Notes: generated by a model from the letters alone, not told the origin. 5,655 nt of DNA from Microthrixaceae bacterium (GCA_023264915.1 JAHFUU010000200.1:1-5655), one strand, 5' to 3'; counted from the stretch's first letter, positions 1 through 5,655 are shown. Translations and numbers: made by a program.

Positions 1-656
1 GTGATCTTGACGCTGTGGACGTGCTGGCGGTTCCACAGGGGCTCGAGGATCGAGTTGGCAAACCGGCTTATGAGCAGGCTCCGCATGGCTTCCTTCCCGA
101 GGAAGTGATCGATGCGGAAGATGGCCGACTCCCAGAAGTGCTTGTGCAGGCTGTAGTTCAGCTCACGAGCAGACGCAAGGTCCCTCCCGAAAGGCTTCTC
201 GATGATCAACCGGGCCCCCTTGTTGAGCCCGACACTCGCGAGGCCGTCGGCCACGGTCGCGAAGAAGGACGGCGGGATCGCGAGGTGGAAGATCGGGTGC
301 TCGGGTTCTCGAACCGCCGCACGGACCTTGTCGAAGAACCCCGGCTGGCTGTAGTCGCCGCACACGTAGTTCAGGTTCTTGGAGAGGTCGTCGAAGGACG
401 ACTCATCCCACAGGTCCGGCTCCTCCGCGCGCACCGAACGCCGAGCGTGCTCGACGAAGTCCGAGGTCGTCCAGTCGTCAAGAGCAACCCCGACGACGGG
501 GACACCGAGCAGGCCGCGGAGATGGAGTCGGTACAGGGCCGGGAAGAGCTTCTTCTTGGCGAGGTCTCCCGAAGCCCCGAACATGACGAGCGTGTCTGAC
601 CGGGGTCGGACCGCAGGTTCTACGACGTGCGGCTTGTCGGTCGGCTTGAATCCCAC
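1..656 (-). CDS. zwf: Glucose-6-phosphate dehydrogenase, N-terminal part (3' end outside window)
   Basis: Cytoplasmic enzyme that oxidises glucose 6-phosphate to 6-phosphogluconolactone with NAD(P)+, the entry step of the oxidative pentose phosphate pathway. The 218 visible residues carry the family landmarks in order: the Rossmann nucleotide loop GASGDLAKKKLFPALY (residues 27-42), FHLAIPPSFF near the end of the cofactor domain, EKPFGRDL (lysine 154 in the substrate site), and the signature RIDHFLGKE (181-189), whose Asp-His pair lies at 183-184. It continues as RFANSILEPLWNRQHVHSVKI into the window edge. The family is about 500 residues, so more than half, including the later catalytic His, is missing here. 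The start is the GTG at 656-654, chosen because GGAGG lies 7 nt upstream; an in-frame GTG at 698-696 has no ribosome site. It is co-directional with the hydrolase gene but 217 bp downstream of it, so probably separately transcribed. Long open frames on the opposite strand are shadows of this gene. Confidence 0.95.
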   Translation of the reverse strand, partial: MGFKPTDKPHVVEPAVRPRSDTLVMFGASGDLAKKKLFPALYRLHLRGLLGVPVVGVALDDWTTSDFVEHARRSVRAEEPDLWDESSFDDLSKNLNYVCGDYSQPGFFDKVRAAVREPEHPIFHLAIPPSFFATVADGLASVGLNKGARLIIEKPFGRDLASARELNYSLHKHFWESAIFRIDHFLGKEAMRSLLISRFANSILEPLWNRQHVHSVKI

Positions 657-663
657 GGCTGGG

Positions 664-668
664 CCTCC
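664..668 (-). promoter_or_regulatory. Ribosome binding site of zwf
   Basis: GGAGG read on the minus strand, 7 nt before the GTG at 656-654. It decides between the two in-frame GTG codons and is the only strong Shine-Dalgarno in front of an accepted gene in this window. Confidence 0.8.
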
Positions 669-703
669 GGTTGTCGCTGTCGGGGTTGGTTGCCTCACGC
701 TAG

Positions 704-718
704 CGGGGCTTCGCCCCG
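704..718 (-). other. Short GC hairpin upstream of zwf
   Basis: CGGGGC and GCCCCG pair perfectly around a 3-nt loop (6-bp stem). The hairpin lies 47 nt upstream of the zwf start and 155 nt downstream of the hydrolase stop. No T-run follows on the minus strand. It could be a weak terminator for the upstream operon or a leader hairpin of zwf; the sequence does not decide. Confidence 0.4.
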
Positions 719-758
719 GCCCGACGAGCCTCGTCACTGGCTCGAGACGGTGGGACTC

Positions 759-787
759 ACTATTGGGGCACGCGAGGGCGCTCACAC
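759..787 (-). promoter_or_regulatory. Possible zwf promoter with CRP-like half sites
   Basis: On the minus strand AATAGT (764-759) is a fair -10 candidate with GTGTGA (787-782) as a poor -35 at 17 nt. The same stretch contains TGTGA-N6-TCGCG (786-771), which matches 8 of 10 half-site bases of the CRP/GlxR consensus TGTGA-N6-TCACA. The motif is short and degenerate, so chance is a real possibility. The remainder of the 657-873 gap shows only the small hairpin and the direct repeat listed separately. Confidence 0.2.
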
Positions 788-798
788 CTGGTTCCGTG

Positions 799-831
799 CA
801 ACGGCTCGCTCGGTCCCGCTCAACGGTTCGC
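799..831. repeat. 11-bp direct repeat, 22-bp period
   Basis: CAACGGCTCGC (799-809) recurs as CAACGGTTCGC (821-831) with one mismatch. The 22-bp period is close to two helical turns, so a protein could contact both on the same DNA face. It lies in the gap between the hydrolase stop and zwf. Confidence 0.35.
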
Positions 832-873
832 ACGGGCAAGCCCGAAGATGCGCCGCGGTGACCCGCTGCGGTC

Positions 874-1926
874 TCAGCCCGCTTGGATCCCGGACAGACC
901 GTCGACTGCGGCGTCACGCTCGAGTTCGGCCAGACGGTCAGTCTCCCCTGCAAGGTAGGCGTCCCAGAAGTCAACCGTCGCGCGCTCGACCAGCTCGTCA
1001 TGGGGCGACGGTTCGTCCTCATAGGGCGGCGCGTGTGTGCCGCCTATGAGCGTCACGAGGTACTTGGGTGGCTTGGCCAGCCCGAAGGCCTGCACGGCAC
1101 CCGAATACGGCAGGGATGCGTCCTTGTCGCCGTGGATGATCAACACGGGGACGCTTACCTCGAAGGTGTACGCATCGGGCATGGGGAGCATCGCGCCCGA
1201 CAGGATCTCGACCGCCCGGAAGCGATCATCGCGGCAGCAAGGGTTGAACCCCAAGGCGAAGGTGGTCGCTCCTCCAAGTGACAACCCGGCGGCACCCAGT
1301 CGCGCCGGATCGACGCGCCCTTCAAGGGGATCGCCGGGAGTGGTGCTGGCCGCAAGGACCTGGTCCAGCACGAAGGAGATGTCCCGGGGCTGGTCCCACA
1401 GATCAAAGCCATCCGCCAGCCAGCCAGGAACGTCGGAGTTGGTGAGCGGGAAGGCGGGTGCGACAACCACATATCCAGCGGCAGCCCAGACAGAGAACAG
1501 CTTGGTGAACTTGCTCGGGTGCCCGCCGAGCCCGTGCGAGAACATGATGAGAGGCCTGGGGCCAGGTGAGACGGGGTAGTAGATCTCGGTGACGAGGGTC
1601 CGCGAGGGCTTCTCGGCTGGAGGTGTCGAGCCCCCGCTGGGGTGCCCCGCGGGCGTCTTGCGCACGCGGTCGACGAAGGTCCGCTGCTGGTGCTCGAACT
1701 GGTTGGGGCGCCCGGCAACCACGGGCACCGGGGTCCGCAACGTGGTGGCACCCTCGGTGTTGGTCGGACCGTCCGTCAAGGCGGGTCCTCGGGCGCCCTC
1801 TGTGGACTGGGCACAGGCGGCCAGGGCCATGATGACGGTGAGGACCAGGAGGCGGCTGCCGAGCAGCACGCCGGGACGTGAGGCCTGACGTCGGCGGGAT
1901 GTCGCAGGGATACCTGGCCCGTTCAT
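874..1926 (-). CDS. Lipoprotein alpha/beta hydrolase (dienelactone hydrolase / PAF-acetylhydrolase-like)
   Basis: Predicted exported, lipid-anchored serine esterase of 350 residues. The N-terminus has an Arg-rich n-region (RRR at 11-13), a hydrophobic stretch (about 20-37) and a lipobox LAAC with Cys38, followed by a Ser/Thr/Pro/Gly-rich linker to about residue 110. The hydrolase fold then shows the oxyanion region FSHGLGG (His131-Gly132), the nucleophile elbow GLSLGG (Ser216), HGDKD (probable acid Asp269) and GGTHAPPY (probable His298), so the triad looks intact. A CC pair sits at 230-231. The overall pattern resembles the predicted dienelactone hydrolase group that also includes PAF-acetylhydrolase- and chlorophyllase-like proteins; the substrate (ester, lipid or polyester) cannot be read from sequence. 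The ATG overlaps the stop of the upstream lipoprotein gene as ATGA and has no Shine-Dalgarno, which suggests translational coupling in an operon. Fold and export are well supported, the exact reaction is not. Confidence 0.9.
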   Translation of the reverse strand: MNGPGIPATSRRRQASRPGVLLGSRLLVLTVIMALAACAQSTEGARGPALTDGPTNTEGATTLRTPVPVVAGRPNQFEHQQRTFVDRVRKTPAGHPSGGSTPPAEKPSRTLVTEIYYPVSPGPRPLIMFSHGLGGHPSKFTKLFSVWAAAGYVVVAPAFPLTNSDVPGWLADGFDLWDQPRDISFVLDQVLAASTTPGDPLEGRVDPARLGAAGLSLGGATTFALGFNPCCRDDRFRAVEILSGAMLPMPDAYTFEVSVPVLIIHGDKDASLPYSGAVQAFGLAKPPKYLVTLIGGTHAPPYEDEPSPHDELVERATVDFWDAYLAGETDRLAELERDAAVDGLSGIQAG

Positions 1927-2693
1927 GAGTTGTCGATGTACTTCTGGCGGGCAGCCTTGATGATCGTCACTGCGTCATCACCTACAGGATCCAGCCCGCT
2001 GACAGTCAGGATGAGCACCCCCCGGCCGACCTGCACGACGGCAAGCCCTACATGGACTGTGTTCTCGCGACCTTCGGTGGAGGTGGTGAGCTCGATCTCG
2101 AAAGAGTTCTGGGAATCACCGGTCTTCGGGACCTTCCAGTCGGCGATGTGCACCTTCACATCGCGGTCCTCCTTGGCGAAGTCATGCTTGAACCCACGTT
2201 CCATGCAGGTCTTGAACTCGCTGCGCTTGGTCGCCTGAACCGTCTGCACAGCGCTCTGCGAGTCGGGCATCAGCGAGGCGGTCTCGTGGACTGAGGAGAC
2301 CGGCTCGCGCCGGTCAAATGTCGGGGAATCAGCTGAGGCCGCCTTCCTCTCGAAGCCCGAGCCGAGCTCCTCGTCGACCTCGGGGCAGTCGAAACTGCTC
2401 CCTGACTTCTTCTTTTCTGTCCGCGACTGGGTCGTGTCGGTGGTCGACCGCCTCCATCCCGTGCCGGGAAGGTCCTCTGCGCCGATGAGCGAAGCCTTCG
2501 CCACCCTGAGATCAGCTTCGCGGTCAGGAGCGGGGTCCGTGACAGGAGGCGAGGTGGCCTCGCTCTGCACTGTTGTCCTGTTGACGCAACCGCTGCAAGC
2601 CACCAGCACCACGACAGCCATGGCCATGATCGACCGGGTGGCCTGCCGCCACTGGATCCTGCCCGCGGGTGAAGCGGTTGGAGAGGCAGCCAT
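1923..2693 (-). CDS. Lipoprotein of unknown function
   Basis: Predicted exported lipoprotein of 256 residues, first gene of the two-gene minus-strand operon. Basic residues Arg12, Arg16 and Arg20 precede a hydrophobic core (about 22-32) and a lipobox LVAC with Cys33; a second Cys follows at 36. The mature part begins with a flexible Ser/Thr/Pro/Asp region. The sequence AKASLIGAEDLPGTGWRRS (66-83) then opens the folded domain, which has Cys103 (FDCPEV) and Cys163 (KTCMERGF) as a possible disulfide pair. The C-terminal half looks like alternating beta strands (HVGLAVVQVGRGVLILTVSG). The pattern of an 'LxxAxDLPGxGW' opening, one Cys in the middle and one after a helix recalls actinobacterial extracytoplasmic sensor/ligand-type lipoproteins, but I do not recognise the family with certainty. 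The ATG at 2693 is the first start after an upstream in-frame stop; the internal ATG at codon 23 would remove the basic n-region. No good Shine-Dalgarno precedes it. Confidence 0.85.
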   Translation of the reverse strand: MAASPTASPAGRIQWRQATRSIMAMAVVVLVACSGCVNRTTVQSEATSPPVTDPAPDREADLRVAKASLIGAEDLPGTGWRRSTTDTTQSRTEKKKSGSSFDCPEVDEELGSGFERKAASADSPTFDRREPVSSVHETASLMPDSQSAVQTVQATKRSEFKTCMERGFKHDFAKEDRDVKVHIADWKVPKTGDSQNSFEIELTTSTEGRENTVHVGLAVVQVGRGVLILTVSGLDPVGDDAVTIIKAARQKYIDNS

Positions 2694-2701
2694 GGCCCCA
2701 C

Positions 2702-2707
2702 ACGATA
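2702..2707 (-). promoter_or_regulatory. Possible -10 box for the lipoprotein-hydrolase operon
   Basis: TATCGT on the minus strand fits the actinobacterial TANNNT -10 pattern and sits in a locally AT-richer patch (CAATATCG) of GC-rich DNA. Only 8 nt separate it from the ATG at 2693, so a transcript from it would start at or next to the start codon. No convincing -35 is seen. Confidence 0.3.
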
Positions 2708-2803
2708 TTGCCCCCCAACACCCGGAGGCGGTCGCGCTCGATCAGATTCGGGTCCGGGCAGCGTCGGGTCGGTGTACGCATGGCCGAGCCGGATGGGCGT
2801 GGG

Positions 2804-2818
2804 CATCGGACCACCTCC
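2804..2818 (-). promoter_or_regulatory. Strong Shine-Dalgarno plus ATG, out of frame with the lipoprotein
   Basis: GGAGG (2818-2814) lies 7 nt before an ATG (2806-2804) on the minus strand. The frame opened there runs across the lipoprotein start in a different phase to about 2270. Its peptide shows no signal sequence or recognisable domain and it is Arg/Pro-rich like other shadow frames. It is either chance or the start of an upstream overlapping ORF in a longer leader. Confidence 0.25.
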
Positions 2819-2856
2819 AGCGGGATCCCTCAGCGGGATCCCTCAGCGGGATCCCT
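2818..2856. repeat. Three perfect tandem copies of a 13-bp unit
   Basis: CAGCGGGATCCCT occurs at 2818-2830, 2831-2843 and 2844-2856 without a mismatch, followed by a partial fourth start (CAG, 2857-2859). Each unit contains the 8-bp palindrome GGGATCCC. On the other side of the array, on the minus strand, CTGGAGGTGGTCCG looks like a degenerate further copy. The array lies between divergent genes, 124 bp from the lipoprotein start and 91 bp from the cyclase start. It could be an iterated operator or a slippage-prone tandem repeat. Confidence 0.95.
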
Positions 2857-2872
2857 CAGTTGCATGAGCAGA

Positions 2873-2910
2873 CCGGCATGGTGAGTCGAGCTCGCGACTC
2901 ACCATGCCGG
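2873..2910. repeat. Perfect 16-bp inverted repeat (large dyad or hairpin)
   Basis: CCGGCATGGTGAGTCG (2873-2888) is the exact reverse complement of CGACTCACCATGCCGG (2895-2910), separated by AGCTCG. As RNA it would form a very stable hairpin, as DNA a 38-bp two-fold symmetric site. No T-run follows in either direction. Its right edge is 23 bp from the possible cyclase -10 box and touches the -35 position. A long operator, a 5' leader hairpin or an insulating terminator are all possible. Confidence 0.95.
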
Positions 2911-2933
2911 GACACCCGAAGGCCCCCGGACCG

Positions 2934-2939
2934 TAGGAT
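2934..2939 (+). promoter_or_regulatory. Possible -10 box of the cyclase gene
   Basis: TAGGAT fits TANNNT. GGGACA (2909-2914) shares GACA with the -35 consensus but at a long 19-bp spacing, and it overlaps the end of the inverted repeat. The ATG at 2948 begins 8 nt after the box, so transcription from it would give a leaderless or nearly leaderless message. Confidence 0.35.
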
Positions 2940-2947
2940 CAGGTGTG

Positions 2948-5655
2948 ATGGGCTTGATGAATCCGGGCGCTGCGACGATGACTGTCGTGTTCACCGACCT
3001 CGTCGGGTCCACGGCGATGCGCAGCGCGCTGGGCGACGACAGGGCTGACGAGCTGCGACGGGAGCACGACGATCTCCTGGCCCGACTGATCGACGAGAAC
3101 AGGGGCATCGTCGTGAAGGGCACCGGCGACGGCGTGATGGCGGTGTTCCACGCGCCGAGTGAGGCGATCACGGCGGTCACCGCCATCCAGCAGGCGATCA
3201 GCCGCCGCAACCGGCGTGCCGAGGTTGCACTCTCGCTCCGGATCGGCGTCAGCATCGGTGAGGTCAGGATCGAAGGCGACGACGTGTTCGGGACCCCTGT
3301 GGTCGAGAGCGCTCGGCTCTGTGCCCGAGCTGACGACGACCAGATCCTCGCCTCGGTCTACGTCAAGGCACTGGTTGGATCGCGAAGCCCTGTCGGCTGG
3401 GATGAGATCGGCGATCTCGATCTCAAGGGTCTGAACGAGGAGCTGCTCACCTACCAGCTCCGGTGGTGGGAGACCGGGGCTTCACGACCGATGCCCTTCC
3501 CTGCCATCCCAGGGTTGGGTGAGCTGGGTCCGTTCGCCGGACGGAAGCTCGAGAAGTTCGAGCTGGTCGAGCCGTGGACACGCGCACGCGAAGGCCGTGG
3601 GCCGGCTGTCTTGGTGAGCGGTGACGCGGGGATAGGCAAGACGCGCCTGGCCCTCGAGTTCGCCCATTCCGCGCACGACCAGGGCGCGATCGTTCTCTAT
3701 GGCCGGTGCCGCGAGGATGTGACGCCCCCGTACGAGCCGTTCTCTGAAGCGCTGCGCACCTACGCCGGCCACCTCTCGGACCTGCAGCTGGCAGAGTCAT
3801 TGGGACCTGGTGCAGGCGAGCTGATCCGCCTGGTACCCGAGTTGGCCGGCCGGCTCTCGCGATCTCCTGAGCTGCACGCGAGTCCCGATGCGCAGTCGCT
3901 TCGCCTCTATGAAGCCGTGGCCGGCTGGCTTGCTTGTGCGTCCAAGGACGAGCCGGTGGTGTTCCTGGTCGAGGATCTCCATTGGGCCGGCGCGTCGACC
4001 GTGTCGATGCTGCGGCACCTTCTGCTCACCACTGACCCGATGCATCTGCTCGTGCTCGGGACCTATCGCGAGGGCGACCTGCACGAGAGCCATCCCCTTG
4101 CCACAGCCATCGCCGAGCTCCGCCAGAGCCCGAGAGGCGTGGAGCAGCTGCACCTTTCTGGGCTCGACGAACTCGAGCTGGGACAGCTCATCACCGGAGC
4201 TCCCGGTGAGGTGGCCGCCGGCTCTCGCGGCGCACTGCTCGGAGCGACCCTCGATCCCGGTTCGACAGCGACCCTCACGCGAACCCTCACAGCCTGCACC
4301 GCCGGCAACCCTCTGCACGCCGACCATGCCCTGCGCTACCTGCGGGACAGTGGCCAGCTCGCAGAGGTCGGTGGCGTGCTGTCTCTGCTGCCCGAAGGGG
4401 CTGAGCTCTCAGTTCCTGCAACCCTCGAAGCCACCATCGTAGAACGATTGTCCTTCCTCGAGCAGCCAGCCGCGTCAACGGTTCGTGTTGCGTCGGTGCT
4501 CGGCCAAGAGCTCGACCTCGCGGTGCTGCGCGCCCTGCTGGGGATCGACGAGGCCACCCTCGCCAAGGTTGTGGATTCCGCTGCGGAGCACGGGTTCCTC
4601 GTCAGGCTCGGAGCCCACACCGTCGGGTTCACCCACGCTTCGGTTCGTGATGCGATACAGGAGACGACCGGCATCCGCTGGCGTGTCTCTGTCCATCGAA
4701 GGGCAGCCGATGAGATCGAGAGGCACTCCGCCGGCCAGGAGCAACACCTGCTGCCGCTTGCCTTCCACTACGTCGAGGCCGCCGCTGACGGCGATGCCGC
4801 CAAAGGCATCGACTACGCGGTGGCGGCCGGCAGCCAGCTCTCAGATGCCTTGGCCTTCGCCGACGCGCGCCGTTGGTACAGGAGCGCGTCGAGGTTGCTC
4901 GAGCGCCACGCGCCGCGCGATGACGCTCGGCGCCTCGATCTGCTCGTTGCTCAAGGCCAGACGGAGTCCCTGGCTGGTCACCCTTCGGCCCGGCAGACCC
5001 TCACGAGAGCGGGCGAGCTGGCCCTTCGATTGGGAGACTCGGCTGCGCTCCTTCAGTCGGCTCTCGCGCTGCAAGTGGATCCGATCTTCGCTCCACCGGA
5101 GGATTCGCATGCCTTCTTGCGGCTCTTGCGCAAGGCGCTCGACACCGTCGGCCCTCAAGACGAGACTCGCTCGCGACTGCTGGCCCTGGCCGCCTTTGAG
5201 CTCTCATACAGCCCGGCCCGGCTTGACGGGCACCGATCAGGCTCGGCATCTCCCCTTCCGCCAGACCCAGTGGCGTTGGCCGACGAGGCTCTGGCTCTCG
5301 CTCGGGCCAGCGGCGACCCTCGCCTGTTGCTCGACGTGTTGCAGCTACGCCTCCCGACCATCGACGGGCCCGACTCAGCGGCGGAGCGCATCTCGCTTTC
5401 CGACGAGCTCGACGACCTGTCATCTCAGCTGGAGGACCCGCTCGTAGGGTTCCGGGCCACGTACTTCCGCATCCTGGCTTGCCTCGAGCAAGGCGACGTC
5501 GCCACGGCAGACGACCGGATCGATGTCGGGAGGGACCTGCTCCGCCGGCTTCGCCTGCGCGGTCCGGGTTACGCGATGGCCCACGTGACCGCCCTGCGCT
5601 CGCAGCTCACCGGCGACCTCTCCGACGCGGATCGGGCCGCTGAGCAGCGCGATCA
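2948..5655 (+). CDS. Class III nucleotide cyclase - AAA/STAND ATPase - TPR-like protein (3' end outside window)
   Basis: Large cytoplasmic signalling protein, open for 902 codons to the window edge. Residues 11-165: class III adenylate/guanylate cyclase domain with metal Asp17 (FTDLVGST) and Asp61 (GTGDG), purine-selecting Lys57 (VKGTGD) and Asp112 (DDVFG), and Arg123; the usual transition-state Asn of G-x-x-V-N is Val119. About 195-480: ATPase opening with FAGR (196-199), Walker A GDAGIGKT (225-232), Walker B VVFLVEDLHW (Asp343), GTYRE with Arg374, and GNPL (453-456). About 480-590: winged-helix-like part with VASVLGQELDLAVL and FTHASVRDAI (561-570). From 590 on: alpha-helical, TPR-like repeats. 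Related proteins run to 1000 or more residues and some end in a LuxR-type HTH; whether this one does is unseen. The ATG at 2948 is preferred, but GTG 2945 and ATG 2957 are possible; no clear ribosome site. Divergent from the lipoprotein operon. No transmembrane segment seen. Confidence 0.92.
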   Translation, partial: MGLMNPGAATMTVVFTDLVGSTAMRSALGDDRADELRREHDDLLARLIDENRGIVVKGTGDGVMAVFHAPSEAITAVTAIQQAISRRNRRAEVALSLRIGVSIGEVRIEGDDVFGTPVVESARLCARADDDQILASVYVKALVGSRSPVGWDEIGDLDLKGLNEELLTYQLRWWETGASRPMPFPAIPGLGELGPFAGRKLEKFELVEPWTRAREGRGPAVLVSGDAGIGKTRLALEFAHSAHDQGAIVLYGRCREDVTPPYEPFSEALRTYAGHLSDLQLAESLGPGAGELIRLVPELAGRLSRSPELHASPDAQSLRLYEAVAGWLACASKDEPVVFLVEDLHWAGASTVSMLRHLLLTTDPMHLLVLGTYREGDLHESHPLATAIAELRQSPRGVEQLHLSGLDELELGQLITGAPGEVAAGSRGALLGATLDPGSTATLTRTLTACTAGNPLHADHALRYLRDSGQLAEVGGVLSLLPEGAELSVPATLEATIVERLSFLEQPAASTVRVASVLGQELDLAVLRALLGIDEATLAKVVDSAAEHGFLVRLGAHTVGFTHASVRDAIQETTGIRWRVSVHRRAADEIERHSAGQEQHLLPLAFHYVEAAADGDAAKGIDYAVAAGSQLSDALAFADARRWYRSASRLLERHAPRDDARRLDLLVAQGQTESLAGHPSARQTLTRAGELALRLGDSAALLQSALALQVDPIFAPPEDSHAFLRLLRKALDTVGPQDETRSRLLALAAFELSYSPARLDGHRSGSASPLPPDPVALADEALALARASGDPRLLLDVLQLRLPTIDGPDSAAERISLSDELDDLSSQLEDPLVGFRATYFRILACLEQGDVATADDRIDVGRDLLRRLRLRGPGYAMAHVTALRSQLTGDLSDADRAAEQRD

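Noticed and set aside
15..599. 194-codon open frame on the plus strand opposite zwf
   Set aside because: The minus strand encodes unmistakable glucose-6-phosphate dehydrogenase motifs; the plus frame is Arg/Glu/Val-rich with no recognisable domain, typical of an antisense shadow in GC-rich DNA.
833..844. CGGGC-AA-GCCCG hairpin about 30 nt downstream of the hydrolase stop as a terminator
   Set aside because: The stem is only five base pairs with a 2-nt loop and no T-run follows; expected often by chance at this GC content.
2690..2750. Minus-strand peptide DRLRVLGGN in the intergenic region, faintly like the C-terminal end of amidohydrolases
   Set aside because: The resemblance covers only a few residues, the flanking sequence does not continue it, and the frame runs out of phase into the lipoprotein gene; not enough to call a gene remnant.
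2818..2859. Short CRISPR-like array
   Set aside because: The three copies are directly adjacent with no spacers and the unit is only 13 bp.
2873..2910. Terminal inverted repeats of an insertion element
   Set aside because: The two arms are only 6 nt apart and there is no transposase or target-site duplication nearby.
2873..2910. CRP operator because of the GTGA...TCAC arms
   Set aside because: The half sites are separated by about 14 nt rather than 6, so the geometry does not fit a CRP dimer.
2434..3048. 204-codon open frame on the plus strand spanning the divergent control region
   Set aside because: It overlaps the lipoprotein gene antisense, the repeats and the cyclase start in another phase, has no ribosome site and no recognisable domain.
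4485..5447. 320-codon open frame on the plus strand within the cyclase-ATPase gene
   Set aside because: It is out of frame with the continuous cyclase-ATPase reading frame, which shows all expected motifs, and its product is low-complexity Arg/Ser/Pro/Thr-rich.

Overview
The window is GC-rich throughout, with G/C-dominated third codon positions. Its gene content (a zwf-type glucose-6-phosphate dehydrogenase, two Ser/Thr/Pro-rich lipoproteins, and a cyclase-ATPase regulator with the DDVFGTPVVE-type cyclase signature) points to an actinomycete-like bacterium (Actinomycetota). The order cannot be fixed from the sequence. Both ends cut through genes.

Layout: (1) Positions 1-656, minus strand: the N-terminal 218 codons of glucose-6-phosphate dehydrogenase, starting at a GTG with a clear GGAGG ribosome site. 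(2) Positions 657-873: a gap with a small hairpin, a short direct repeat on a 22-bp period and a weak promoter/CRP-like motif, all possibly zwf leader elements. (3) Positions 874-2693, minus strand: a two-gene operon. A small lipoprotein of unknown function (1923-2693) overlaps by ATGA with a lipoprotein alpha/beta hydrolase of the dienelactone hydrolase/PAF-acetylhydrolase-like type (874-1926). (4) Positions 2694-2947: a divergent intergenic region carrying three perfect tandem copies of a 13-bp unit centred on GGGATCCC, then a perfect 16-bp inverted repeat with a 6-nt centre, and possible -10 boxes very close to both divergent start codons. (5) Position 2948 to the end, plus strand: a large multidomain protein open to the window edge (902 complete codons). 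It has an N-terminal class III nucleotide cyclase domain, an AAA/STAND-type ATPase and an alpha-helical TPR-like region.

Reading: a cytoplasmic cyclase-ATPase signalling protein is divergently transcribed from an operon for two exported, lipid-anchored proteins, and the shared control region is unusually structured. A regulatory link between the two sides is plausible but only inferred from position. zwf is a housekeeping pentose-phosphate gene and probably an independent unit. I found no RNA genes, CRISPR arrays, transposases or integrases. The most noteworthy items are the tandem repeat plus dyad between the divergent genes, the non-canonical residue in the cyclase active site, and the possible leaderless starts on both sides.
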